Shown here in pieces: positions 1 through 10,382 of a DNA stretch of 64,000 nucleotides. Both the position numbers and the translations under genes were made by a program. The stretch is from Plotosus lineatus. Lineage: Eukaryota > Chordata > Actinopteri > Siluriformes > Plotosidae. Numbering within the stretch: position 1 is the stretch's first letter; each line of letters opens with the position of its first letter. The DNA lies in NCBI GenBank assembly GCA_024760905.1, contig CM045735.1:8815661-8879660 (forward strand), read 5' to 3'. The notes under the pieces are model-generated. The model was not told the DNA's origin, did not search any database, and worked only from the letters and a program-made list of their open reading frames with translations.

Positions 1-225
1 AGAGTGTTGAAGCGCGCTCTGTTTAAAATAACCTTTAGTCTCTGCTGACAACACGTAGATTTGTGGTACTAGACTGACGGCCCCCCAAGTATCCAACATG
101 AGGTGATGCCATATTGGAAAGTTTGATGGCGCTGGTACAGTACTAGCAGATTATTTCACCTGAGAGCTATTTTTCCCCTTACTTCGTGCTTCAATTCATG
201 CTGCCTCAGTGCATCGCTTTATATG
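1..225. other. Unannotated left edge
   Basis: No open frame, splice-bounded exon, repeat or RNA gene that I can support is visible here. It is ordinary mixed-composition sequence before the first SINE. Confidence 0.5.
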
Positions 226-562
226 GGGCAGTGGTGGTCTAGTGGTATAGGGCGCTGGATCGCTGATCCAAAGGTTGGGGGTTCGAGTCCCACTCTCCAC
301 AGGTTTGTCACTGTCCACCCCAGTGCGGCTAACTGGGTTATCAAAGGCGGGCCATGTCTCTCACTATCTATGGCATGTAAAAGAACCATTGCTGACTTTC
401 GTAAAGAGTAGGCTGCAAAGCCGTCAGCGTGTTTCCGCCCTGCGATGGCCTGGCGAGCTGTCCAGGGTGTACTCTGCCCTCGCCCGAAGTTGGCTGGGAT
501 GGGCACCAGCCTCCCCGCGACCCAAGTTAGGATTAAGCGGGTACAGAAAATGAACTGAACTG
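226..562 (+). repeat. tRNA-Glu-headed SINE with L2-like tail (type I)
   Basis: The 5' head reads like a tRNA-Glu gene: an A-box region (TGGTCTAGTGG) followed about 35 bases later by the B box GGTTCGAGTCC, which are the internal pol III promoter parts. After the head comes a body (AACTGGGTTATCAAAGGC, then CTGACTTTCGTAAAGAGTAG) that recurs in most SINEs of this window. The tail (CCTGGCGAGCTGTCCAGGGT, then GATTAAGCGG and a TGAACTGAACTGA end) resembles the 3' end of fish L2/CR1-type LINEs. It is not a functional tRNA gene because the acceptor stem does not close. An (AT)n run follows directly. Confidence 0.8.
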
Positions 563-583
563 ATATATATATATATATATATA
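563..583. repeat. (AT)n microsatellite
   Basis: About ten uninterrupted AT units directly after the SINE tail. Confidence 0.9.
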
Positions 584-590
584 CTGTATG

Positions 591-1073
591 GTAGGCCTCC
601 ATCAGTCCTGAAAGACTATGGCTGCGCTCTGGCTGGTTTCACTCTCCAGTGCGTAGAGCCTGGGTAGGGAGTAATGGAGATTGAGAATGGAGAATGGCTG
701 TTACCAAAGCAGCAAGTCCCCCCCTCTCTCGGCACCACCGGAAGGAAGGATCCAATGGAAGGGCAAGTGCCAATACGACTGGGTTCCAGTGCCGCTGCAG
801 GAGTTGCCAGAACGTTACTGTGAATGAACTGCCTCAGAGTACTCCGACTCCGAATTAGAAACACGCTGACGGCTTTGCAGCTACTCTTGTCGAAAGTCAG
901 CAATGGTTCTTTTACATCTCTGTCACCATAGACAGTGAGAGACATGGCCGGCCTTTGATAACCCGGTTAGCTCCACTTGGAGGATAGTGACAACCCTGTA
1001 GAGAGTGGGACTCGAACCACCAACCTTAGGATCAGCGATCCAGCGCCTTATCCCACTAGACCACCACTGACCC
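591..1073 (-). repeat. tRNA-Glu-headed SINE with a third kind of tail (type III)
   Basis: Read on the minus strand, the head starts near 1,073 and has the same A box, B box and body as the type I SINE. At about 860 the body switches to unrelated sequence that includes GCAGCGGCACTGGAACCC and GATCCTTCCGGTGG and ends in a small hairpin-like motif (AGTCTTTCAGGACT, GGAGGCC). The same tail ends a different SINE at 49,308-49,726, so it is a mobile 3' module and not local unique sequence. Confidence 0.75.
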
Positions 1074-1263
1074 ATATATCTATACTGTGTATCTATAAGA
1101 TATATCGAATAAAAAAAAACAAGGAAACTAAAGAAGAATTGATGGTTGCTGTGGGGATCGATCTCAGTCCCAATTAACCTCGGAAAGTGAGGGATCCCTG
1201 TATTATTTCAAGCAAAATTACTAATCACATCAAAATTCGATAAAATTTAATGCAAAACCTGGG

Positions 1264-1612
1264 TGGTGGGGTTGTGGTGGCTTGGAGGTAGGAATTACTC
1301 AGCCCAAGGTTGGTGGGTGGTTAAGCCCCACTATCACAGGGTTGTCACTGCTGTCTCCCTGACGCACCTAACTGGGTTATCAAAGGCTGACCTTATCTTG
1401 CACTGTTTGTAGTGAGGTGCATATAAAGGGATCATTTCTGACTTTTGTCAAGAGCAGAGCAGGTTGCATAGTCGTCAGTGTGTTTTTGCCCTGCAATGGC
1501 CTGGTGAGCTGTATAGGGTGAGGGTACTCTGGCCTCTCCCAGAGTTGCCTGAGATGGGCACCAGCCTCCCCACAACCCTAATTAGGGTTAAACAGTTCAG
1601 AAAATGAATGAA
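1264..1612 (+). repeat. Diverged type I SINE
   Basis: This copy aligns by eye with the 226-562 element. It has AACTGGGTTATCAAAGGC at about 1,370, the CTGACTTTTGTCAAGAGCAG block, and an L2-like tail with CCTAATTAGGGTTAAACAGT and AAATGAATGAAC at the end. Its B box is degraded, so it is old and unlikely to be transcribed by pol III. Confidence 0.65.
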
Positions 1613-1624
1613 CCTTCTGTGGAA

Positions 1625-1951
1625 CAGGGGTAGTGATTAGCATATCCATGACCCAGCAAGAAGGTTATCGGTTTGAGTCTCAGGCTCAGAGATTGCATGT
1701 TCTCCCCCATGTTTGTGTAGGTTTTCTTCAGATACTCTGGTTTCCTACCACAGTCCAAAAAACATGTATATCAGGTTACTTCGATGCTTCAAATTGTCTC
1801 TCGGGGTGAGTGTGAATGGTTTTGTGTGTTGGCTCTGCAATGGTCTGGCGAGCTGTTCATGGTGTACCTAGTCCTTTCCCAGTGTTGGCTGAAGTGGACT
1901 CCAGCCTCCCCGCCCGCGATAGGTTCGGTCAATGAGTGAGTGAGTGAGTGT
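1625..1951 (+). repeat. tRNA-headed SINE of the common fish tRNA+L2 type
   Basis: The head has GTAGTGATTAGCA and the B-box-like GGTTTGAGTCTC. It is followed by the block CATGTTCTCCCCCATGTTTG and GGTTTCCTACCACAGTCC, typical of fish tRNA/L2 SINEs, then an L2-like tail ending in (GAGT)n. This is a different family from the tRNA-Glu SINEs, although the terminal tail is similar. Confidence 0.7.
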
Positions 1952-2264
1952 GCGCCCCAACAAAAATAATGTCTATGCTGCATTGATCACACTTCCAAGA
2001 TGGCCGCGTCTTGGCCGTTTACTTGGCAGAAGTGGTTGCACGTTATAGATCTATGTATTTATTTATATAGCTATGAGCCCGCCAATTGTACTTCCGGGAG
2101 CATGAGCACTGCCGCGTTTTTTTGAAATAAACAATCAAAATAGAGAAATTAAAAAAGAAAAAAAAAAAAAAAAGCAAAATGAGAGGAAACTATATCAAAA
2201 CAAAGTCAGAAATAATTCAGGGGACAGTTGTAGGTTTTCTGACTTATGACTGTGAATGGATTTT

Positions 2265-2266
2265 AC

Positions 2267-2305
<39 letters not shown>

Positions 2306-2390
2306 TATTATTACTACTACTGCTGCTGCTGCTGCTAATAACAACAACAACAATAATAGTAATTCTTCTTATTATTATTATTGTAGTATA
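2265..2390. repeat. Compound trinucleotide microsatellite
   Basis: (TTA)n passes into (CTA), (CTG), (AAC) and (TAT) runs. The open frames across it are low-complexity Leu, Ile, Ala and Asn runs and are not genes. Confidence 0.9.
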
Positions 2391-2404
2391 ACAGTGAGTA
2401 GTGA

Positions 2405-3582
2405 GACCTACCCTGCAGCAACCCTCTTCTGCATGATGTCTTCTCTGCCATGTTGACTGATGCCTTCCAAGAATGTGACATTGGAGTTTGCTTCAGATAC
2501 CATACAGACCTGCAAGCTTTTCAACCTACGAAGACTGCAGGCTAAAACCAAAATCCAGGAAGACACAGCCCGTGACTTTCTCTTTGCTGATGACTGTGCA
2601 TTGAATGTTGGTACTCAGTCTGATATGCAGGAAAGCATGGACGTATTCTCCAAGGCCTGGGACGACTTCGCTCTTACAAAAAGTACGAAGAAGACCGACG
2701 TTATGCACCAGCAAGCCCCCGCAGAGCAGTCCACAGAGCCCACCATAACAGTCAACAGCCAACAGCCAGAAGCTTTCTGCAGTGGACAAGTTCGTCTACC
2801 ATGGTAGCACTCTGTCGTGCTCCACCATCATCATCGATGAGGTCTCCTACTGGTTGGCGAGAGCCAGTGCTGCCTTCCTCGACCTACAGCACAACGTGTG
2901 GGACAGGAGAGGCATCGGTGTGCGGACGAAGCTCTTACCTTCTCCGCTATACGCATGCGAGGCCTGGACGGTATACAGTCGTCACGCCAAACTGCTGAAC
3001 TCATTCCACATGCGAAGCCTGAGGAAGCTGCTGCACATCAAATGGCAGAACAACGTAGCTGACACTGAAGTCCTTCAGAGGGCTGACATGGAGAGTGTTC
3101 ACACCATGCTGAAGCGGGCCCAACTCCGATGGGCTGGACATGTGTGCCGTATGGACGAGGATCACCTTCCAAAACGTCTGCTCTATGGTGAGATGTGTGA
3201 GGGCAAGCGTTCACAGGGCGCACCCAAGAAACGCTTCAAGGACACCCTGGAAGCCACCCTGAAATCGTGCAACATCAACCCTGACTTCTGGGAGTCAGTT
3301 GCACTTGACCGTACTGCGTGCGGTGACTTCTCGTAATGTGTCTGCATTAGTGGAAAACTGCATCAAACAGCAGCAGCAGAAACGCAAGCAGCGGAAGAGC
3401 AGAGCCAGCGTCAACTCTCAGCCTGGCTCCCCGAGTGCCATCCCATGTCCCCTCTGTAACAGATAGTTCCGAATGAAGATTGGACTTTATAGTCATCTTC
3501 GCACTCACAACCCCCAGTGATTTTGAAGTCTTGGTCGTCTTTGCCAGCAAAGGATGAACATCATCATCATCACCATCACCAT
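2405..3582 (+). pseudogene. 3' fragment of a non-LTR retrotransposon (RT, C-terminal C2H2 finger)
   Basis: The conceptual product begins inside the reverse transcriptase domain. TLFCMM marks the region before the catalytic block, and FADDC at about 2,583 is the catalytic Asp-Asp motif. It continues through the C-terminal region with LRWAGHVCRMDEDHLPKRL (about 3,125-3,180) and RFKDTLEA. At about 3,435-3,515 it ends in a C2H2-like finger (CPLCNR, then IGLYSHLRTH) holding one in-frame TAG. Several frame changes occur between 2,405 and 2,790, so it is dead. It ends in (ATC)n repeats, a usual LINE 3' tail. It is 5'-truncated, as most LINE copies are. I cannot assign the clade firmly; an I/Nimb-like element is a guess. 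Confidence 0.75.
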
Positions 3583-3767
3583 TGAGACCTACCAACATTT
3601 CATTCAAATATTGCAAATATTTTTCTTCCAAGATTCAGTAATTGCAGTCTGTCGTTTGTAGATGACGCTGTGGCGCGGTCCAAGTAAACATACAAGAGTA
3701 AAGGCTCCAAATGAAACTGGGTATCTCACTATTGGATCACAATGTGAAGCCTTTCTGAATATCCAAT

Positions 3768-3806
3768 AATAATAATCATCATCATCATCATCATCAACTT
3801 TATTGG

Positions 3807-3841
<35 letters not shown>

Positions 3842-3985
3842 TAGCATCATTAGCATCAAAATAATTTGCCCTACAAAGGTCTTGTGAGCCACTAAGGGTG
3901 TACCCTGCCTTTTCCCAGTCTTGACTGCTATAGGCTCCAGCCTCTCTGCGACCCTAATAAGATTCAAGCAATTCAGTAAATGATT
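3768..3985. repeat. (ATC)n tracts and an L2-like SINE tail fragment
   Basis: Two (CAT)n runs lie at about 3,775-3,838. They are followed by a bare SINE tail (AGGGTGTACCCTGCCTT, then GGCTCCAGCCTCTCTGCGAC, then AATTCAGTAAATGA) with no recognisable head. Confidence 0.7.
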
Positions 3986-4080
3986 GAGAATCTGTAATGT
4001 ATATTCAAATTATAGTTTGAACTGATGAACCTGAAATCTGAACTTTATAATTGGCACCAATAAATATGACTGCACTTCTT

Positions 4081-4432
4081 CTTTTCCTTTCGGCTGTTCC
4101 CTTTCAGGGGTCGTCACAGCAAATCATCTGCCTCCATCTTCATGTTTGATTTGCCAGCAGGTGTTTACATCGGATGCCCTTCCTGACACAACCCTTTAGC
4201 GAGGGGCAGAAACACGCCGACGGCTTTGCAGCTACTCTTGTTGAACGTCAAGTGTTGGTTCTTTTACATGAACGTCACACCACACACAGACAGTGAGAGA
4301 CATGGCCGGCCTTTGATAACCCAGCTAGCTGCACTGTGGGGACAGTGACAACCCATGGAGAGTGGGACTCGAACCCCCAACCTTAAGATCAGAGATCCAG
4401 CGCCGTTTACCACCAGGCCACCACTGCCCTAC
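4081..4432 (-). repeat. tRNA-Glu-headed SINE with RTE-derived tail (type II)
   Basis: Read on the minus strand, the tRNA-like head starts near 4,432 (B box GGTTCGAGTCCC) and the shared SINE body follows. The tail holds GGAAGGGCATCCGATG, which matches the 5' leader of the RTE LINE at 19,176-19,200. It ends in TGACGACCCCTGAAAGGG and GCCGAAAGGAAAAG, matching that LINE's 3' terminus. Confidence 0.8.
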
Positions 4433-4439
4433 CAATAAC

Positions 4440-5280
4440 CATTACTGACTTGTGTAATTCCGTGCTTCTGCGTCATCATTAACAGGAAGACAGAAGATTT
4501 TGGCCTTAAAAGACATTTTGAAACCGCACCACTGAATCAGCAATTTAAGTGAGTGTATTTATTTATTTATTTATTTTACCCTGTGTGTCTAATACACTAT
4601 CCACCAAAACAGTAATATTTTATTGGAGAGCCTTTCGCCATGACCACAGCTTTTAATCTCTATGGTATCGTTGCTCCAGTTGTTCAGGGTGAAGTTCAGC
4701 AATGTTATTTGCCAATGCTATGACGTCAGCTGATGACTGATGATAACCCAGCTTGTCACATCAGTGGATTTTCTCCCCTTTGATGGCGTGGAGAGAAATC
4801 TGGGGTGCAAATAGTGAAAGAGTGATTCATGGAGCATGAGGAATAAATATGAACCCAAATCCGGATGGAAATAAGTGTTGTGATGTTGCGTCCCATGGTG
4901 ATTACATTCTGTAAACAAGGCGCATCTGTATATCAGTCAGTTCTGTTCTGGTTGACGGCGTGATTGTTGTGTAATCCTGGTAATAATGGAAGTACTTCTG
5001 TCCCGAAAGCTTTCTGAACTTTGTACCTCTATCTGCACAATAAACTTAGCAGAACTCTTTTATCAACAATTGGCAGAGGACAGTGTGGATTATGGGAAAT
5101 AGGATGAGTTTTGTGTGTGTGTGGACGTTTTTCTGTGTTTATTTTTTTTGCAGGAGTTCACTGATTATTTCGGTGTGTTTTCTCAGTTTTGAGTCACCAT
5201 TTTGTAAATAGATTATGACCTTAAGAGGTAATCATGAACTTACTTTTCATAATGTAATGCTACCACCATTATCATTTCAT
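4440..5280. other. No gene seen
   Basis: AT-rich intergenic sequence with a short (ATTT)n run near 4,557-4,575. One small frame at about 4,490-4,550 looks faintly like a transposase or zinc-finger fragment but is too short to call. Confidence 0.5.
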
Positions 5281-5282
5281 TT

Positions 5283-5525
5283 CTGTGCTGTCTACCATGT
5301 GTGGGTTTCCTCTGGGTACCATTGTCTGGTTTCCTCCCAAAGTCCAAAGACATGTAGTACACTGTTCCTAATTGCCTCTCGGTGTGAGAGTGAATCAATA
5401 TGTGTGTTTGTTTGGCTTGTAGATGGACTGGCAAGGAGTTCAGGGTGTACCCCGCCTTCAGATAGAGTTGGTTGCGATAGGCTCCAACCTCCCTGAGAGT
5501 CTCTAGTAGAGTTAAGTGATGTGGT
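5283..5525 (+). repeat. Headless tRNA/L2 SINE fragment
   Basis: GTGGGTTTCCTCTGGGTACC, GGTTTCCTCCCAAAGTCCAA and GTTCAGGGTGTACCCCGCC are the usual body and tail blocks of the fish tRNA+L2 SINE. The tRNA head is missing. Confidence 0.65.
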
Positions 5526-6345
5526 GATTGAATGGGAAATTCTTTTATTATATTGCAAAACCAAATTTTTTTTTTGTTGTTGTTGCATTTTTCGGTTGCA
5601 TGTTGTGTCAGCATGTACTATCCAAAACTACCTAAAAAGACATTTACAAAACCAACGCCCACACTCAACAAAACTCAGCATTTATTATTTTTAATGTAAC
5701 ATTTCAACAGTAGCAAAAGTTCAAGTTGACTGGAGCATCCTGCTTAAACCTAAACCGTGGATCGAAAGGAATGGTGGAAGTTGGTTGCTGAGTGTGCAGT
5801 GGTGCCCCAATGGTCAACCAGACTACAGCATAGGTGAAGGTGAAAGTCCAAGATTTCAAACAACATCTTGACCTGTTGGTGCTATAATTCTACTACTGAA
5901 CAACAATGAATTTAAATGAACCTAGTACCATACACTTCATGCATACTCTGAGATCCAACTGATCCAGCCTCTCCGCAACCCTAATTAGGATTAAGCGGTT
6001 ACAGAAATGAACAGAACAGAAACATGGCATGACAATTTAAACCGTTCCTTGATAGTTTGTACACAGTAAAGTATAGAAAATGTCAGTGATTCCACTCAAA
6101 CTTGTGACCAGGACATTGTTATTTTAAAATGCATTTATTTAATTAAAAATAATTGAGATTTGGCATATTTGTCCTTCACTCTAACTTCAAAAAATATTTT
6201 CCCAACCAAGATGTGAACAAAAATATTAAAGTTCATCTGTTATTGTAACATTTACCAGATTTCTTGAACTTTCTATTGCAATAAATACAAGAGCAACTCT
6301 TCACAAGTGGTGATCTAAAGAAGACGATATACAGTATACTGTAGT
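5526..6345. other. No gene seen
   Basis: AT-rich intergenic DNA. The only recognisable piece is a SINE tail remnant at about 5,960-6,020 (CCTAATTAGGATTAAGCGGT). Confidence 0.5.
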
Positions 6346-6827
6346 TGGGTGCATAAGTACTTGGACATCTCTGTACATCAGCACAGTCCATTTGTAATGA
6401 AACTTTGTATTTTTATGAGTTTTACAAAAAAATTGTATAAATCTTTTATAAGTTATAACGAGGCTCAAAAGTAATCGGACAACTGATTGCTAAGCAGAGC
6501 CTTCATTTTTTTTAGAATAATGAAGAAAGTACAGTCGGCCCCCTACTTACGAAATGAATCCGTTCCAGACCCTTTTTCGTAACGCGGGAGTTTCATTAGT
6601 AGGGGGCGCATTTTAAATGTTAAACCCCTGATTCGTTCCAAGGCTCCCAAGACTACCCCAGAAACCCTTTAAAAATGATAAAAGTACATCAACTTTGTAC
6701 GAAATATGTGTTAAAAGTAAAAGAAAATTATTTATTAAACCATTTAAACATTTTATTAGCATATTAAACCATTTTAACCATTTTATTAACATATTTATTA
6801 ATTAAACCATTATTAAACATTTTTTAT

Positions 6828-6830
<3 letters not shown>

Positions 6831-6905
<75 letters not shown>

Positions 6906-6907
6906 AT
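6831..6907. repeat. (CA)n-(CT)n compound microsatellite
   Basis: About 15 CA units, a short spacer, about 12 CT units, then CA again. It lies inside the pogo-like element, and the copy at about 50,030 has the same tract, so it was probably present in the ancestral element. Confidence 0.85.
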
Positions 6908-7061
6908 ACAGTACATGCATTAAATCTGTATTGTATACACATTAAATGTTTATTGTGGCGCTGTGGGCCATGCCCACAAGCAGGACGCCTGAGCATTTTA
7001 AAATATGGAATTCAAAGCGCATTCCCTGCCTGACAGATCGGAGGTCCAAACTCAACTTTAA

Positions 7062-7874
7062 AGGGTACCTGTAGTGAAAGCGCTCATATATCTAATTTGA
7101 TGTATTGTGTATAGCTAGTGACAATACACCTATAAGGCGTTTATTATATTCTCTCACAAACCAGTTTTAAGCGATTTAAGGGCTTCACTAACGTCAAGCA
7201 TCAAAGCAAAGGAGTTTTAAAACGGCGCATCTGAAGTGACGTCATATCGTTGACAAAGCCTTGACCGGAACTGCGAGATTGCAATGTAAACGTAAGGCTA
7301 TATACCTGACATATACAACACAAACTCACGGAAACTTGGTAAAAACAGAGATTATGGTAGTTTTTTTAAAACGATGGACGAAAACAGTTTCGTAGAAGGA
7401 TTAGAAGGTTATTTATATGAACCACTGAAGAAAGACTATCCATATTTAGTGAAATCGGACCAGGAAAGTGATGACTCGGAGGACGATATTGGAGAGTCGG
7501 CAGAAGCTCTTACACGGGAAAATCATAGCAAACAACCAGCAAATATTTGGTGCTCTTGTGGAAAATGCGTGCGTCAAAAAAATGATCAGAAGTGCTATTG
7601 TTGTAAAGAACATGAATTGCTTGGGGAAAATATACTGACATTCTGCAATTGGCTATACGCCTGTCAACGACGTTATGTGACAATGACCTTTAACCCCGGT
7701 GAAAAGAAGCCAACATGTCCACGTGCTCAACCTTCGTGAGCAAGGAATGTCATATAGAAGAAAAGGAAATGTGGACTTATAAATAAACTACCGACATCAC
7801 GCGATGTTTAAAAGTTAATTATAAAGTATAGTGGATATTTTTTTAATGCTGTAAATTTTGGGTACAGGTACCCT
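7062..7874. mobile_element. TTAA-flanked DNA transposon nested in the pogo-like element
   Basis: The element runs from AGGGTACCTGTA to its exact inverted copy TACAGGTACCCT and is flanked by TTAA on both sides (7,058-7,061 and 7,875-7,878). The sister copy of the host element near 50,147 reads straight through an unoccupied ACTTTAATTTGATTCC, so the site can be read as filled against empty. TTAA duplications are made by piggyBac and Kolobok families. With 12-bp ends and a single short reading frame, this copy lacks a full transposase. Confidence 0.7.
7374..7739 (+). CDS. Small cysteine-rich protein encoded by the TTAA transposon
   Basis: An uninterrupted 121-codon frame with a good initiation context (ACGATGG). 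The N-terminal half is acidic (SDQESDDSEDDIGES). The C-terminal half is cysteine-rich: CSCGKC, then CYCC, then a later isolated Cys. The W-C-x-C-x2-C ... C-x-C-C spacing recalls the cytoplasmic cysteine-rich region of P2X7 receptors, a motif I also associate with short proteins of fish and cnidarian transposable elements. A role in DNA binding or transposition is inference. The frame may be only the first part of a longer lost protein. It is not a host gene by any evidence here. Confidence 0.5.
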   Translation: MDENSFVEGLEGYLYEPLKKDYPYLVKSDQESDDSEDDIGESAEALTRENHSKQPANIWCSCGKCVRQKNDQKCYCCKEHELLGENILTFCNWLYACQRRYVTMTFNPGEKKPTCPRAQPS

Positions 7875-7965
7875 TTAACTTGATTCCTTGAGGGAAGCGC
7901 CACATTTATTGAACATTTACTGAATTAAACAACTTAAAAAACTAAACTAAAGAGTTAAGCCACCT

Positions 7966-8073
<108 letters not shown>

Positions 8074-9947
8074 CTCGGGCAGCTGACGGAACAATTCTAA
8101 TTAAATATTTAAATGGACGGGATATTTTATTTAAAGTGGAATTACAGTACCTGTTTAAAAGATCAGAGGTCCTCATTCAATATTAACTTGCTTCCTTGCG
8201 AGATCGAAGGTCTTCTCCCATGGAGCACTCTGTTTTCATATCGTGCCGAAATAATCGCCTCCATCACTGTATTTCCGCTTTAAGTTCTCCTTCTGGCTCA
8301 ATATCGTCCCGATTGTAGAGGAGTTTCGGTGATATTGAAATATAACGCTGCATGATCAATCTCAAAACAAGCCAACAGTCAACTCTCCTTCATGCATATG
8401 ACAAACAGGAAGTATGGTACCGGAAGTATGGTAACGTTCAGCTGCGTCATCCCTCCTAGCCAATGGGAGGCCAGCGGGGCGGGATGTTGGGAGACAGCCT
8501 ATGAGAGAGCAACTTGTGCATTGTGTGAAATTTTGATTAGCGGGTTTGAATTTTGAATGGCGCTTTTCGTAAAAGGAGGTTGTTTTCGTATCCCAGGGAC
8601 GAAAACTTAGGAAAAGGTTTTTCGTAAACCGGAATTTTCGTACTCAGGGGTTTCGTAAGTAAGAGGTCAACTGTACGTGTTGTGTTTGCAGTTTATAGGA
8701 ACTATTAATGTGTGTTCCAGTGACAAAGTAAAGGAGGCCACCATCACACTCAAGGAAATAAACATATCTCTTACAAGGAGAGCAGGAAGTTAAGGAATGG
8801 TCAAATCAACAATCTGGTGCATTCTCAAGAAGAAGGAATAAAACAGTGAGTTCAGCAACACCAACAGACCATGGGAACCTTTAGGAATATAAACTCTGAA
8901 GGTTTTACCCTAAGATGCAAACCACTGGTAACACTCAGTAAAAAAATGGCTCGATTAAACATTGATAGAAAACTTGTCCAGTAATAGAGCAAGATTCCTT
9001 GAACATATAAAACATAAGTATTTTCAAGAAAAAGAAAGGAGTGAGATCCAGAGCATACCACACCATCTCTTAAACATGATGGACATAGGCATGTTTGCTG
9101 CCAGTGCAACTCACTGGTGTTTATTGATGATGACGATGTGACTGCTGGCGAAATAAAAAGGATGAATTCTGTCCTGCATAGAGGTATATATTTTCTAATC
9201 AGATTCAGTCAAATGCTACAAAACTGATAGGAAGGCACTTTAATGTACTAATGAATCATGACCCAAAACATACAATGAAAGCAATCCAATCGCTTCTCAA
9301 ATAAATGGAATGTTTTTAAATGGACGAGTCTGTCAATTCAAAAGTAAGAGTGTCAATTCAATTGAGCATGCTTTTTTAATTAACGAAGACTAAACTGAAG
9401 GCAGAAAGACCCACAAATAATCAGAAACCGAAGGTGTCTACAGTGAAGACCTGTCAAAACATCTCAAAGGTTTTGATGATATCGATGAGTTCTAGATTTC
9501 ACACTTCATACATATTTTTTGGATTGACTCCTGAAATAAAGATGAAATTCTACACTCCAGTCACATCTTGACAACTTCATTTTAAACCCAATGTGTTGAT
9601 GTATGGAGAGAAATGTAAAAAAAAAAAAACAAACAACACTGTCCCAATACTTATCAACCTGACTGTAGATCCAGTTTCAGAGTTGATGTAAGGTACTAAC
9701 CATACAAACCTCAGCCAAAAAAAGTCAAATTTGATGGCTAGGCTAAGGCAGTGGAACATGTTGGATAAAAGAATGCAAGGCCAGGCTAAAAAATTCAGTG
9801 TTGGCAAAAACATGATAAACAAAGATTCACCCGGGAGGGAGGACATTTTTTTTGCCTGTGCAGGCAATCAGGGATTCGCGGGGAATTTTTTTTTCATACA
9901 TCATGCTATATTATATATGATATGTTGTAAACACAGTAGAATGAAAT

Positions 9948-10304
9948 GAGATTTCCTTCGGCTTTTTCCCTTTATCAGGGGTCGCCACAGCGAATGATTC
10001 GCACTTTTGAGTTGGCATAGGTTTTTTATGTCGGATGCCCTTCCTGACACAACCCTTTTTAGCAAGGGACAGAAACACGCCAACGGCTTTGCAGCCTACT
10101 CTTTACGAAAGTCAGCAGTGGTTCTTTTACATGTCTCTCACTATAGACAGTGAGAGATATGGCCCGCCTTTGATAACCCAGTTAGCTGCATTGGGGGGGG
10201 GGGGGGGGGGGGGGACAGTGACAACCTTGTGGAGAGTGGGGACTCGAACCGCCAAGCTTAGGATCAGTGATCCAGCGCCTTATCCCACTCCATCACTGAC
10301 CCAA
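9948..10304 (-). repeat. Young type II SINE with 19-bp target duplication
   Basis: AAACACAGTAGAATGAAAT occurs at both 9,929-9,947 and 10,305-10,323 and brackets the element exactly. Between them, on the minus strand, are the tRNA-Glu-like head, the shared body, and the RTE-derived tail (GGAAGGGCATCCGACAT, then GCTGTGGCGACCCCTGATAA). A G run of about 24 bases (10,192-10,214) sits in the body and may be an unstable or miscalled homopolymer. Confidence 0.85.
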
Positions 10305-10382
10305 AAACACAGTAGAATGAAATAAATATCTTATATTTGAAATCAACATACTGAATATCAAAGTTTATTCTTTTAATATTAT

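Noticed and set aside
226..300. A tRNA gene (tRNA-Glu-like with A and B boxes)
   Set aside because: The acceptor stem does not close and the sequence runs into a SINE body repeated many times in the window, so it is a SINE head and not a functional tRNA.
2179..2391. Frame with a long leucine run
   Set aside because: It is simply a trinucleotide microsatellite read in frame.
4480..4552. Possible exon coding EDFGLKRHFETAPLNQQFK
   Set aside because: It vaguely recalls zinc-finger or hAT-derived proteins, but it is about 20 residues with no partner exon and is followed by a stop in the natural reading.
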